Below are positions 1 to 8,654 of a stretch of DNA of 64,000 nucleotides, in pieces (position 1 is the stretch's first letter; every line of letters starts with the position of its first letter). Source of the stretch: Arcobacter sp. LC1 (GTDB lineage Bacteria; Campylobacterota; Campylobacteria; Campylobacterales; Arcobacteraceae); contig JAACJU010000001.1 in NCBI GenBank assembly GCA_021378565.1, positions 289,458-353,457 of the forward strand. Direction: 5' to 3'. The translations under genes were made by a program, and so were the position numbers. The notes under the pieces were generated by a model, which did not search any database, had not been told where the DNA came from, and saw only the letters and a list, made by a program, of their open reading frames with translations.

Positions 1-338
1 ATATGGCTTGCTTGTTGCAAGTAAATTCTTCATACGAAAAAAGTAAAAGTGGATTTTCTCCCAAGCATTGCTTAGATGCTTATAGAAATATAGAAAAAAA
101 TTGTCCAAGAATACAACTCCAAGGACTAATGTGCATAGGTGCAAATTCAAAAAATAAAGATGAAATCAAAAAAAGTTTTCTCTTAACAAAAAAATTTTAC
201 GAAGAAACTAAAAAAGAATTTAATGCAAAAATTTGCTCAATGGGCATGAGTAATGATTTTCAAGAAGCCATAGAGTGTGGTTCAAATATGATAAGAATTG
301 GAAGTGCTCTATTTAAAGAGTTTAAAGAATTTAAATAA
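1..338 (+). CDS. YggS/PLPBP-family pyridoxal phosphate-binding protein (3' part)
   Basis: The window opens inside this gene; about 111 codons remain and the reading frame runs in from the left edge. The visible part matches the second half of the YggS/PROSC family: a LLQVNSS strand followed by KSGFSP, the QGLMCIG strand, the C-terminal SMGMSNDFQEAIECG signature, and MIRIGSALF at the end, which forms the phosphate-binding side of the PLP site. Family members are single-domain TIM-barrel PLP carriers involved in vitamin B6 and amino-acid homeostasis, with no established catalytic reaction. It is convergent with trpC downstream, separated by about 50 bases. The catalytic lysine lies before the window and cannot be checked. 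Confidence 0.85.
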   Translation, partial: MACLLQVNSSYEKSKSGFSPKHCLDAYRNIEKNCPRIQLQGLMCIGANSKNKDEIKKSFLLTKKFYEETKKEFNAKICSMGMSNDFQEAIECGSNMIRIGSALFKEFKEFK

Positions 339-390
339 ATAAAAATCTTCAAAAATCTTAAATTCTAAATAGCTTTAAAAATTAAATATC

Positions 391-1182
391 TCAATACTTC
401 AAAGCATTTTTAAAATTTTTAATTTCATCTTTCATATTATCTTGACGCATAAAATGCTCTCCTATTAAAAAAGCATCTATACCTTGTGAATGTAATTTTT
501 TTAAAATTTTAGGGCTATCTAATCCACTTTCCGCAACTAAAACTTTACCCTTTGGTATTTTTGGAATTAATACTTCACAAAGTTTAAAATCAAGTTCAAA
601 GGTTTGCAAATTTCTATGGTTTATTCCTAAAATATTTGCTCCACACTTTAGTGCTTTTTGTAAATCTTGCTCATCATGTATTTCAAACAAAACTTCTAAT
701 CCAATATCTCTTGCAAAGTTAAATAGCTTTTTCAAATCTTTAAAATCTAGAGCTTTTGCAATCAGTAAAATAAAATCAGCTCCATAAATTAGTGCTTCTA
801 AAATTTGGTATTTATCAATTATAAAATCTTTTCTAAGTAAGGGCAAGGAAATATTTGCCTCTTTTAAAATCTCTAAATTTTTCAAAGAACCTTTAAAAAA
901 GTGTGGTTCAGTTAAAACAGATATTGCACTAACTCCAGCTTTTTCATAAACTCTAGCAAGTTTAAGAACATCAAAATCAGGACGAATCAATCCCTTGCTT
1001 GGACTTGCCTTTTTAAGCTCAGCTAAAATATTAATTTGATTTTTCTCACTAAGTGCTTTTAGGACATCTTTTATGATGATTTTTTTTGAAGATAATTTTT
1101 CCTCTAAAAGCTCAAAAGAAATTTTTTGTTTTTTAATCTCTAAATCATGACTTGTTTTTTTTAGAATCTCGTCTAAAATCAT
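391..1182 (-). CDS. trpC: Indole-3-glycerol-phosphate synthase
   Basis: This 263-residue protein has the usual length for TrpC, which converts carboxyphenylaminodeoxyribulose phosphate to indole-3-glycerol phosphate in tryptophan synthesis. Visible family motifs are AELKKASPSKG near residue 55 with the catalytic lysine, the VLTEPHFFKGS segment, PLLRKDFIID, the LGINHRNLQTF strand and VAESGL followed by a glycine-rich phosphate site near the C-terminus. The start ATG overlaps the TGA of the upstream TPR lipoprotein gene (ATGA), so the two are probably co-transcribed and translationally coupled. The gene is not in a trp operon here: no trpA, trpB, trpD or trpE is nearby, and trpF lies 3 kb away in a different gene group. 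The same TPR-lipoprotein/trpC pairing is known to me from C. jejuni. Confidence 0.95.
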   Translation of the reverse strand: MILDEILKKTSHDLEIKKQKISFELLEEKLSSKKIIIKDVLKALSEKNQINILAELKKASPSKGLIRPDFDVLKLARVYEKAGVSAISVLTEPHFFKGSLKNLEILKEANISLPLLRKDFIIDKYQILEALIYGADFILLIAKALDFKDLKKLFNFARDIGLEVLFEIHDEQDLQKALKCGANILGINHRNLQTFELDFKLCEVLIPKIPKGKVLVAESGLDSPKILKKLHSQGIDAFLIGEHFMRQDNMKDEIKNFKNALKY

Positions 1183-2609
1183 TTTTTAACTTTACTCTTG
1201 CTGATTTTGGTATGTTTTATATACTTTTGTTTTTTAATATCTGTACTTAACTTTTGCTTTTTATCATGATATTTTTTAGCAATTTTTATTTTATGATGTT
1301 TAGTTCTTTTTACTTTCTTGCTTATTTTTTTAATTTTACATTTTTGTATAGTATCCCAATGAAATTTAATATCTTTATCAATAAGCCCAACCTGCCCAAC
1401 AACTTTTTTCATAAGAATTTTTGCACTTTTGCATTGTCTTAATTTATATTCGCCCCAAGCTATAGAATCCATATAAGCTAAATTATTAGGTTCAGCTTTT
1501 AGAGCCTTTTTGGTTAAAGCCAAACCTTCTTTTATGTCAAGATTATATTTTATTAATAAATAACCTAGAAAATTTTGGTAAATTGGCATATTTGAAACGC
1601 TCAAAATATAACGCATTTTTTTAATAACAGATTTCAAAACACTTCTTTTATTTTCTGCACTTTGAAACTCTAAAACTGCTAATTTTGCATACATATTTAT
1701 ATCATTTGTCTTTTTATAAATCTTTTCTGATAATTTATATGCTTTCTCATAATCAAGATTTTTTTCGTATAAAGATAGTAGTTTAGCATTATCAAGATGT
1801 TTTACTTTTAAAAATTTTATAGCATCTTTTATATCTTTAATTTCTAAATAACTAACTAATAACTCTCCTACTTTTTTTTGCAATAATTTTTGCTTTTCAT
1901 TTCCATTCAAAGAATTATAAGTTCGTTTAAGAATCGAAATAACACCATCAAGATTATTATTTTCTCTATAAAAAGAAAAAAGTTTCATTCCTAAATCAAG
2001 ATTATATCCATGTAACCGTAAGTGCGTTTCAAGATACGATATAGCACTTTGTTTCTCATGCAATCTTGCATATAAAACATCAACTAAACTGATTAGATAC
2101 TTGGGCTTTAATTCTTTAAGATATATACTTTCAAAATACTTTGACGCTTCTTGATATTTCCCTTTTATGTAATAAATATTTGCAATTATTTCATATGTTC
2201 TTATATCGTCATCTTTTTTGATGAACAAAAGAGCTTTACTTAAAGCTTCATCATATTTTTTTACAGAAATCAGAGCAAGCAGATTAATATTAAAAATCTT
2301 AGCAGAATTTTTCAAAGTTGGATTATAATTTTCATCTACTAATGAAATAATTTCTTGATTTTCTTTTAAATAAAGGCATATTTGCAAAGCTTTATAAAGG
2401 TATTCGCCTCTGTGTGAATTATTAAAAAGTTTTAAATATAAATTCTTTGCACCCACATAATTTTTATTATGAATATCCTCAAAAGCAAACATAATATCTT
2501 GGTCTTCATTAGCATAGGCTTTTTTATTTATGGGTATCTGCTCTCGTGCACAAGATGTAAAAAAGATAACAAATAAAAGCAAAATCAAGCTTTTTTTACA
2601 TAAAGACAT
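1179..2609 (-). CDS. TPR-repeat outer-membrane-type lipoprotein
   Basis: The protein has about 476 residues and begins with a lipoprotein signal peptide: a basic start, a leucine/isoleucine-rich core and a FFTSC lipobox near residue 20. The mature part is entirely helical, with repeated tetratricopeptide-like units such as YEIIANIYYIKGKYQEASKYF, and it ends in a strongly basic lysine/histidine-rich tail of about 50 residues. Such proteins act as scaffolds in the periplasm or on the outer membrane; no enzyme motif is present. I chose the ATG at 2609 over a TTG one codon earlier because of the spacing to a GAGG ribosome-binding site. It is followed directly by trpC with a 4-base overlap. The function is unknown, and the basic tail could bind an anionic envelope polymer. 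Confidence 0.8.
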   Translation of the reverse strand: MSLCKKSLILLLFVIFFTSCAREQIPINKKAYANEDQDIMFAFEDIHNKNYVGAKNLYLKLFNNSHRGEYLYKALQICLYLKENQEIISLVDENYNPTLKNSAKIFNINLLALISVKKYDEALSKALLFIKKDDDIRTYEIIANIYYIKGKYQEASKYFESIYLKELKPKYLISLVDVLYARLHEKQSAISYLETHLRLHGYNLDLGMKLFSFYRENNNLDGVISILKRTYNSLNGNEKQKLLQKKVGELLVSYLEIKDIKDAIKFLKVKHLDNAKLLSLYEKNLDYEKAYKLSEKIYKKTNDINMYAKLAVLEFQSAENKRSVLKSVIKKMRYILSVSNMPIYQNFLGYLLIKYNLDIKEGLALTKKALKAEPNNLAYMDSIAWGEYKLRQCKSAKILMKKVVGQVGLIDKDIKFHWDTIQKCKIKKISKKVKRTKHHKIKIAKKYHDKKQKLSTDIKKQKYIKHTKISKSKVKK

Positions 2610-2662
2610 CAAAACCTCTTATTTTGTAGATACTTAGGGCTGTTATTGTACTATCTTTTGAC

Positions 2663-3373
2663 TTAGACTTTTGATTTTATACTATAAGTGTCACATTTTT
2701 TATATATATCTTTTACTTCTTGGGCAAACTTTTGCTCTTTAAAGACAATAAGTGGTTGAAAAACTCTCAATAAAGCTTTAGAGTTTTTCTTTAAAAAGAC
2801 TAGAACTAAGCTTGAATCTTTATTAATATTAGGATATACAAAACGCAAAGCCTCAATATTTAGAGAAAATTCATTGGCAAAAATAATAATATTTTTTAAT
2901 TGCTTAGCATCATAACAAAAAAAGATTTTGGTATTAACATTTGAGATTTTTGAGATTTTTCTCATAAATTCTCTTAATGGCAAAAAGTCATTATATCTAG
3001 CTATTCGAAATAAATTTTTCATAGATTTTTGTACATTTTCATGATAAAATGGAGGATTTGAAACTATGATATCAAATAAAGAGTCAAAATCAAGTTTTAA
3101 AAAATCACCCTTATAAAGTTTCTTATTTATTTTATTTATACTTGCATTTTTTTGGCTTAAAAAGCAAAATTTCTCTTGAAGCTCAACTTGATTTAACTGT
3201 AATTTTTTAAAATCTCTTGCAAGTAAAAGTCCCAAAATGCCACAACCGCTTCCAATATCAAGAAGTTCACCTTGGATATTTTTGTATTTCTCTAAGCATT
3301 TGCATGCAAAATCATACAAAAAATGTGTATCACTATTGTAACAATAGCCATCTTGAATTTGATACAATAGCAT
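2663..3373 (-). CDS. tRNA1(Val) A37 N6-methyltransferase-like protein
   Basis: This 236-residue class I SAM-dependent methyltransferase has the nucleotide-binding motif LLDIGSGCGILGLLLA near residue 37 and the N6-adenine catalytic motif VSNPPFY near residue 105. That combination fits the TrmN6/YfiC family, which methylates A37 of tRNA1(Val); other small RNA or protein N-methyltransferases share the NPPY/F motif. The N-terminal YQIQDGYCYNSDTHFLYDF segment resembles the YfiC substrate-gating region. The start ATG overlaps the stop of the upstream exonuclease gene by one base, so the two are in one transcript. The family assignment is firm, the exact substrate is inferred. Confidence 0.8.
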   Translation of the reverse strand: MLLYQIQDGYCYNSDTHFLYDFACKCLEKYKNIQGELLDIGSGCGILGLLLARDFKKLQLNQVELQEKFCFLSQKNASINKINKKLYKGDFLKLDFDSLFDIIVSNPPFYHENVQKSMKNLFRIARYNDFLPLREFMRKISKISNVNTKIFFCYDAKQLKNIIIFANEFSLNIEALRFVYPNINKDSSLVLVFLKKNSKALLRVFQPLIVFKEQKFAQEVKDIYKKCDTYSIKSKV

Positions 3374-4221
3374 TAAAGTGCCTTAGCAGTTTTTGAAAAT
3401 TCTATAAGCTCTTCGGTATTAAAATTATATTTTTCAATTTGCTCTAAAGACTCTTTTAAAACATAAGAAGCACTAAGCGCGTCACTATATGCTCTATGCT
3501 GGTTTGGAATATTAATATTTAATAATTCTTTTAAATAATCAAGCCCATATCTTGGAGCTTTAATTGTTCTTTTTGCCAATTTAATAGTACAAAGTTTTCT
3601 ATTTTGCAGTTTTCCTAAATCAAATTTTTCAAATAAATCAGAAATAAAATTATAATCAAAATTAACATCATGAGCCACAAAAACATCAGCAGCTAAAAAA
3701 ATCTTAAACTCTTGGAGTACATCTTCTAGCCTTGGGGCATTTACAAGCATTTGGGGATTTATATTTGTAACACCTTGAACATAAGTTGGGATTTGCTTAG
3801 CATAAACCAAAGATTCATATTTATCTAAAATATCTCCATTTTTATATTTTAAAGCACCGATTTCTATGATTTGTCCTTCTTGGACATTATTTCCATTTGT
3901 TTCAATATCAACTACACAAAAAACTTGATTTTTTATTTTAGTTTTTAGCGTTTGCAAGTAAACCAAATTTTTCTCAAAAACCAAAGGTAAACCATTTGCT
4001 AGTAAAAGCTCAGCTTCTAAGTCAGTATCTTGAAAAAACTTATCAGGGCATTTTTTTAAAAAACCATAAAATTCTTCTATTTGCATTTTTTTTCTTGCTA
4101 ATTTTGAAAATAGATTTTTTTCTAAATACTTATTATTATTTGTATTAGTATTTTTATCTAATTTGCCTTTTTTGTTTTTATGAATATCAGTATTCTTAGT
4201 ACAATTATTAGGATTTATCAT
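3373..4221 (-). CDS. DnaQ-like 3'-5' exonuclease
   Basis: A DEDDh-type exonuclease domain occupies roughly residues 95-270: Exo I is VVDIETNG (D and E), Exo II lies around VFVAHDVNFDYNFI, and Exo III is HRAYSDALSAS with the final histidine and aspartate. Proteins of this type are the epsilon proofreading subunit of DNA polymerase III or related stand-alone nucleases. The N-terminus contains an asparagine/lysine-rich low-complexity stretch that reads through the end of trpF. The ATG at 4221 gives the longest ATG-initiated product, but the true start may be the ATG at 4086, which removes the low-complexity part. It sits between trpF and the methyltransferase gene with overlaps on both sides, indicating an operon. 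Confidence 0.85.
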   Translation of the reverse strand: MINPNNCTKNTDIHKNKKGKLDKNTNTNNNKYLEKNLFSKLARKKMQIEEFYGFLKKCPDKFFQDTDLEAELLLANGLPLVFEKNLVYLQTLKTKIKNQVFCVVDIETNGNNVQEGQIIEIGALKYKNGDILDKYESLVYAKQIPTYVQGVTNINPQMLVNAPRLEDVLQEFKIFLAADVFVAHDVNFDYNFISDLFEKFDLGKLQNRKLCTIKLAKRTIKAPRYGLDYLKELLNINIPNQHRAYSDALSASYVLKESLEQIEKYNFNTEELIEFSKTAKAL

Positions 4222-4813
4222 CAAGTTCTTTTACACTTTTCATAAATTTTTTAACTAGGGTTTCATCTTTTATACCCTTTGTTTTTTCTAAAGAACTAGA
4301 TAAATCAAGAGCGTAAAAATCAAAAGAGATTAAGTCTTTTAAATAACTTTCATTTATGCCACCAGCTAAAATAATTTTAGAACAATCTAAGCTTTTTAAA
4401 AGTTCTAAGTCTAATTTTTTTCCACTTCCACCAAAACTTAGAGTAAAAGCATCGAGCAAATAAAAAGTATCTTTTTCTAAATTTTCTAAGTCTTTTTTAT
4501 CTTTAACTCTAAGCACTTTTATAGCCTTAATATTAAGCTTAGCAAAATCAAGGACATTTTTATCATCAATAATCTGCGCCAATTGCATCTTAGTTTCATT
4601 TGAAATTTTATTTATAAATTCAATACTTTCGTTTACAAAAAGTCCAACACTTAAAACAAAAGGAGGTAAAGATTTTATAATTTCTTTCGCCCTAATTGGG
4701 CTAATATATCTTGCACTTGGCTTATAAAAAACAAATCCAAGTGCATCAGCACCATACTTTGCACACATCAGAGCATCTTTTTTCGAAGTTAGACCACAAA
4801 TTTTTATTTTCAT
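4208..4813 (-). CDS. trpF: Phosphoribosylanthranilate isomerase
   Basis: This is a 201-residue TIM-barrel isomerase of tryptophan synthesis. It starts MKIKICGLTSKKDALM, where the cysteine of KICG is the catalytic base, followed by GADALGFVF and KPSARYIS. The catalytic aspartate is in the YLLDAF strand, and the phosphate-binding residues are in KIILAGGINE. I selected the ATG at 4813 instead of a TTG one codon upstream. It lies 7 bases after rpe and overlaps the exonuclease gene, so it is in a mixed metabolic operon rather than with other trp genes. Its intact motifs, together with intact trpC, suggest the tryptophan pathway is kept in this organism even though its genes are dispersed. Confidence 0.95.
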   Translation of the reverse strand: MKIKICGLTSKKDALMCAKYGADALGFVFYKPSARYISPIRAKEIIKSLPPFVLSVGLFVNESIEFINKISNETKMQLAQIIDDKNVLDFAKLNIKAIKVLRVKDKKDLENLEKDTFYLLDAFTLSFGGSGKKLDLELLKSLDCSKIILAGGINESYLKDLISFDFYALDLSSSLEKTKGIKDETLVKKFMKSVKELDDKS

Positions 4814-4820
4814 CAAAGTA

Positions 4821-5459
4821 CTATTTTAAAGAGTTTACGGCTTTTTTGTAATCGCCACTAGAAAAAACATAAGTTCCAGCTACAACTATATCAACTCCAG
4901 CTTCTTTTAGATTATTTATATTACTTTCATTTACTCCGCCATCAACTTCAATAAGGCATTTTGCACCTTGTATTTTTTCAAGTTCTTTTAAATTTTTTGC
5001 TTTTTGCAAGACATTTTTAATAAATCTTTGCCCTCCAAAACCAGGATTTACAGACATTAATAATACTAAATCCAAATCTTGCAAAAGATACTTTAAACTT
5101 TGTTCGCTAGTGTGAGGATTTAGCACAATCCCAGCTTTGATACCTAAAGATTTTATTTTTTGAATAAGTCTGTGGGGGTGTCTTTCACTCTCAAGATGAA
5201 AAGAAATAATTTCAGGTTTCAAAGGAGCAAATAAATCTATAAAAAAGTTATTATTATCAACCATTAGATGAATGTCAAGAGGCTTAGTAGCTAATTTTGC
5301 TATACTTTGCACGACTACGGGTCCCAAAGTCATATTTGGCACAAAATGCCCATCCATAACATCTACATGAATATAATCACAACCTGTTTCACAAATTGCT
5401 AAAATTTCTTCGTTTAATCTACCAAAATCAGCTGATAATACAGAAGGCGCTACAAGCAT
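4821..5459 (-). CDS. rpe: Ribulose-phosphate 3-epimerase
   Basis: A 212-residue protein of normal length for Rpe, which interconverts ribulose-5-phosphate and xylulose-5-phosphate in the pentose phosphate pathway. Diagnostic motifs are VAPSVLSADFG at the N-terminus, YIHVDVMDGHFVPNMTLGP with metal-binding histidine and catalytic aspartate, the HLMVD segment with a second metal histidine, LVLLMSVNPGFGGQRFI, and EVDGGV with the second catalytic aspartate. It is followed by trpF after 7 bases and probably shares a transcript with the downstream exonuclease gene. Cytoplasmic enzyme; no anomalies. Confidence 0.97.
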   Translation of the reverse strand: MLVAPSVLSADFGRLNEEILAICETGCDYIHVDVMDGHFVPNMTLGPVVVQSIAKLATKPLDIHLMVDNNNFFIDLFAPLKPEIISFHLESERHPHRLIQKIKSLGIKAGIVLNPHTSEQSLKYLLQDLDLVLLMSVNPGFGGQRFIKNVLQKAKNLKELEKIQGAKCLIEVDGGVNESNINNLKEAGVDIVVAGTYVFSSGDYKKAVNSLK

Positions 5460-5501
5460 TTCTTACCCTTTTAAAAATATTTTAATTATATCAAAAAAAT
5501 C

Positions 5502-6086
5502 TTATATTAAAGAGTAGTTCTTGTATTTTTCAAAAAACCAATAAAAAGATAAAATTAATCCTGAAGTTTTTGTTTTAGATTCATCAAAAATAAATGCCCT
5601 AACTTCTTTTAATGGCAAGAAATACAGCTCAATTTCTTCATCTTCTATACCACCGCCTTTATGAACTTTCATATTGTCATTAATATTTGCAAAAAATAAA
5701 GTAGATTTTGAACCGCTAACCCCAACATTTGAAAAAAAAGTTAGTATTTTTTCAATTTTTTTTGAAGGAATATCATAGCCACATTCTTCATCCACTTCTT
5801 CTTTTGCGATATTTACTAAGTCTTTATCTTTGTCTATTATTCCTGCACACAATTCATAAGTAAAGGTTCTTTTTTTATCATTTAAATAAACAGGAGCTCT
5901 AAATTGTTTGACCAATAAAAAAGCTTCTTTTTGTTTATCAAAAAGCAAAATTGAGACACTATCAAAGCACTCAACTGCTTCCCAAGTTTTATTTTTATTA
6001 TTTATATTATATGATAATTTTATGGGCTTTACATAATTTGGATTTTCTAGTTTCTCACCTTTAAGGTTTTTTATTATATTTTTCAT
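5502..6086 (-). CDS. NUDIX hydrolase, ADP-ribose/UDP-sugar pyrophosphatase type
   Basis: The protein has 194 residues. A NUDIX box is visible around residues 87-110: AGIIDKDKDLVNIAKEEVDEECGYD keeps the leading glycine, the EEVDEECG core and the metal-binding glutamates, although the usual REVxEE arginine is replaced by lysine-glutamate. The upstream LLVKQFRAPVY strand and the long spacing fit the ADP-ribose/UDP-glucose pyrophosphatase subgroup (NudF/UGPPase-like) rather than the small MutT type. It lies 9 bases after the znuB-like gene on the same strand. The substrate cannot be decided from sequence; a nucleotide-sugar diphosphatase role is an inference. Confidence 0.85.
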   Translation of the reverse strand: MKNIIKNLKGEKLENPNYVKPIKLSYNINNKNKTWEAVECFDSVSILLFDKQKEAFLLVKQFRAPVYLNDKKRTFTYELCAGIIDKDKDLVNIAKEEVDEECGYDIPSKKIEKILTFFSNVGVSGSKSTLFFANINDNMKVHKGGGIEDEEIELYFLPLKEVRAFIFDESKTKTSGLILSFYWFFEKYKNYSLI

Positions 6087-6095
6087 TGTTTTTAA

Positions 6096-6908
6096 CTATT
6101 GCTCCAAACTAACGCATTTTGCATATATTTTAACCAAAATAAAAATGAACAATGAAACCAAAATAATACAAGCTCCACTTGAAATATTTGTGTAATATGA
6201 AATACTCAATCCAATTAAGGTAAAAACCAAAGATAAAAACACAGATACAAGCATCATTTTAGATAAATTATTGCAAAACATTCTGGCAATATATGGAGGA
6301 ATACTAAGCAAAGCAATCACTAAAATAAGTCCAACAATTTGAATAAGGGCAACTATACTAAAAGCACAAAGAACTAAAATCAAAGTATAAATTACATTGA
6401 CTTTTACGCCACGCAAAGCTGCAAATTCACTATCATAAGACACAGCTAAAAATTCTTTATAAAAAACTCCCACTAAAACAACCACTAAAATATCTAAAAC
6501 CAAAGTATAATAAATATCAAGTCTTGAAACTGATAAAATTGAACCAAACAAATAAGAAAGCAAATCAACATTATAGCCACTCGTTAAGTCAATAAAAACT
6601 ATACCAATAGCCATGCCCCCAGCCCAGATAATACCAATAGTTGCGTCCAGCTTGGTTCGCTCTTTTAGCGTTAAAACTGCGATAATCAAAGCTGCAATTA
6701 TGGCAAAAATACTAGCGCCTAAAATAATAGGCAAAGAAAAAAATACAGCAAGCCCAATACCGCCGTAAGAGCAATGCGCTATTCCACCTGCTAAATAAGA
6801 CATTTTATTTACTACAACTAAAGAGCCTATGATTCCAGCTGCAACAGAAACTAAAATAGAAGCTAAAAAAGCATTTTGCATAAACTGATAAGAAAACATA
6901 TCAAGCAT
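6096..6908 (-). CDS. znuB: Metal ABC transporter permease (ZnuB/MntB family)
   Basis: The protein has about 270 residues and eight or nine hydrophobic segments, with the conserved GIIGSLVVVNKMSYLAGGIAHCSYGGIGLAV segment near the N-terminus and a GLILVIALLSIPPYIARM region typical of ABC-3 family permeases for zinc, manganese or iron. The ATG at 6908 is preferred because AAGGGAGGG lies just upstream and because an earlier in-frame start would overlap znuC. Only one base separates it from the znuC stop, so the two form one operon. No periplasmic zinc-binding protein (znuA) is in the window, so the metal specificity is inferred. Confidence 0.88.
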   Translation of the reverse strand: MLDMFSYQFMQNAFLASILVSVAAGIIGSLVVVNKMSYLAGGIAHCSYGGIGLAVFFSLPIILGASIFAIIAALIIAVLTLKERTKLDATIGIIWAGGMAIGIVFIDLTSGYNVDLLSYLFGSILSVSRLDIYYTLVLDILVVVLVGVFYKEFLAVSYDSEFAALRGVKVNVIYTLILVLCAFSIVALIQIVGLILVIALLSIPPYIARMFCNNLSKMMLVSVFLSLVFTLIGLSISYYTNISSGACIILVSLFIFILVKIYAKCVSLEQ

Positions 6909-6909
6909 T

Positions 6910-7659
6910 TTAAACCCTCCCTTTTTCTTCTTGTTTTTTGCCCAAAGCATTTAAAATCTCAACTTCGCATAAATGCCCTTCTCGTGACAAAGAATGCTGA
7001 TTTATTTTGTCAATTTTATGACAAACAATTTGGCGATTTACATGCACTACATTTTTTGCATAATTTAAAAGCAAAGATATATCATGGCTAATTACAACAA
7101 TCGCCATATTAATATTTAGATTATTTAAAAGCTTATAAATAACTCTTTGCCCTTCTACATCTATACTTGCTGTTGGCTCATCCAAAAATAATATTTTAGG
7201 AGTGCAACAAAGTGCTCTTGCTATAAAAACCCTTTGTCTTTGCCCACCTGAGAGTGAACCTATCTTGTAGTTTTCATATTCAAGCATTCCAACTTGCTCC
7301 AGCGATTTTCTAGCGCAAGCAATATCACTCTTATCGTATGAAAAAAACTTTCTTCTTTTGAAATTATGTGCCATTAATACGACTTCTAAAACTCTTATAG
7401 GAAAATCTAGGTTTAAATTTGTATTTTGAGGAACATAACCTAAAAAATTATTACTTTCTTTTAAAATTACTTCTCCACTTCTTGGCTTTAAGATATTTAA
7501 AATTAGTTTAACAAGAGTAGTTTTACCACCACCATTTGGACCAATTATCGCTAAGAAATCATTTTCAAAAATATTCAAGCAAATATCATCTAAAACATTA
7601 GTTTTATTATCATATGAAAAAGATACATTTTTAAGCTCTATAATTTTTTTAGTTTTCAA
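6910..7659 (-). CDS. znuC: Metal ABC transporter ATP-binding protein
   Basis: This 249-residue ABC ATPase has Walker A IIGPNGGGKTTLVKLI, the Q-loop in LGYVPQNTN, the signature GSLSGGQRQRVFIARAL, Walker B PKILFLDEPTASID and the switch histidine in VVISHDIS. The pattern and the partner permease place it in the zinc/manganese importer group. The start is a TTG preceded by TAAGG, 8 bases after the hemH stop; no ATG is available nearby. It would energise the permease encoded immediately downstream. The C-terminal tail after the switch loop is rich in histidine and cysteine, which might relate to metal sensing, but that is speculation. Confidence 0.9.
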   Translation of the reverse strand: MKTKKIIELKNVSFSYDNKTNVLDDICLNIFENDFLAIIGPNGGGKTTLVKLILNILKPRSGEVILKESNNFLGYVPQNTNLNLDFPIRVLEVVLMAHNFKRRKFFSYDKSDIACARKSLEQVGMLEYENYKIGSLSGGQRQRVFIARALCCTPKILFLDEPTASIDVEGQRVIYKLLNNLNINMAIVVISHDISLLLNYAKNVVHVNRQIVCHKIDKINQHSLSREGHLCEVEILNALGKKQEEKGRV

Positions 7660-7667
7660 AATAAGCC

Positions 7668-8603
7668 TTAGTTTTTAAGTAAATTTATAAGCTTGGCCAC
7701 AAAATCATCTTTATCATTTGGACAGGCGCAAACTATGTAATCTTTAATCTCACATTCTTTTGCAACCTCTTTGTACTCAACAGATAGCTCAAATTTAGTT
7801 TCACTATTGTCAACAATAAATGATATTGGGTAAATTATAACTTTTTGTTTTTTTAACTCTTTAAGTCTAGTCCCTAAAGATGGTGTAAGCCACTTAATAG
7901 GCCCTAGTTTTGATTGATAAGCCAAAGATACAGACTTATATTTTATGTTTTGTTTATCAAGCATTTTTTGCAAAATTTTAACTTCTTCTTGAATATGTTT
8001 TTGATAAGGATCACCATTTTTTATTATTTTTTGAGGTAAGGCGTGAGCTGAAAAGATAATATTATAATCATCACTATAAACACTTCCATTTTTTAAATTT
8101 TTCTTAATTTCATTTATAATTACTTGGTTATAAACTTCATCCTTATAAAAAGGCTCTATCACTTTTTGCGTATAAGAAGAATCAAGAAGCCCATCAAAAT
8201 CTTCTAAACTTGATTTTGTTGTTGTGGTTGAATAGTGAGGATATAAAGGCAAAAATATCACATCTTTTATCTTCTTTTCTTCTAATTCTAGTAAAACATC
8301 TTTAGCAAAAGGTGGAGTATATCGCATTGCATAAGTAACATAATAATCCTTACCTAGTTTGCTTTGAAGTTTCTTTTTTAGTTTATCACTAAATTCATAA
8401 ATTGGCGAACATCCCCCTATTTTCTCATAATTTTTCCAAGACTCATCAAGTCTTCTTGAAACTATAAAAGATGCTAGAAGTGAACGAAAAATTTTGCTTT
8501 TCGTAGTAATAATATTTTTATCATTAAACATATTTTTTAAAAATAATGACAATTCCTTTTTATTTCTTGCTCCACCCATATTAAGTAAAATTACAGCTTT
8601 CAT
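7668..8603 (-). CDS. hemH: Ferrochelatase
   Basis: A 311-residue protein matching the length of bacterial HemH, which inserts ferrous iron into protoporphyrin IX as the last step of protohaem synthesis. Family motifs are the N-terminal AVILLNMGG, GGCSPIYEFS near residue 62, VTYAMRYTPPF, LPLYPHYSTTTT, the catalytic histidine in IFSAHALPQKII, and VIIYPISFIVDNSETKFEL near the C-terminus. It is followed after 8 bases by the znuC-type ATPase gene, so haem synthesis and metal import are co-transcribed. The product is needed for the several c-type and b-type haem proteins suggested by this window. Confidence 0.95.
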   Translation of the reverse strand: MKAVILLNMGGARNKKELSLFLKNMFNDKNIITTKSKIFRSLLASFIVSRRLDESWKNYEKIGGCSPIYEFSDKLKKKLQSKLGKDYYVTYAMRYTPPFAKDVLLELEEKKIKDVIFLPLYPHYSTTTTKSSLEDFDGLLDSSYTQKVIEPFYKDEVYNQVIINEIKKNLKNGSVYSDDYNIIFSAHALPQKIIKNGDPYQKHIQEEVKILQKMLDKQNIKYKSVSLAYQSKLGPIKWLTPSLGTRLKELKKQKVIIYPISFIVDNSETKFELSVEYKEVAKECEIKDYIVCACPNDKDDFVAKLINLLKN

Positions 8604-8654
8604 TTTTTTCCTTTTTCCTTTTTCTTTATTTATTTCAAATTTTATTTAGATTTA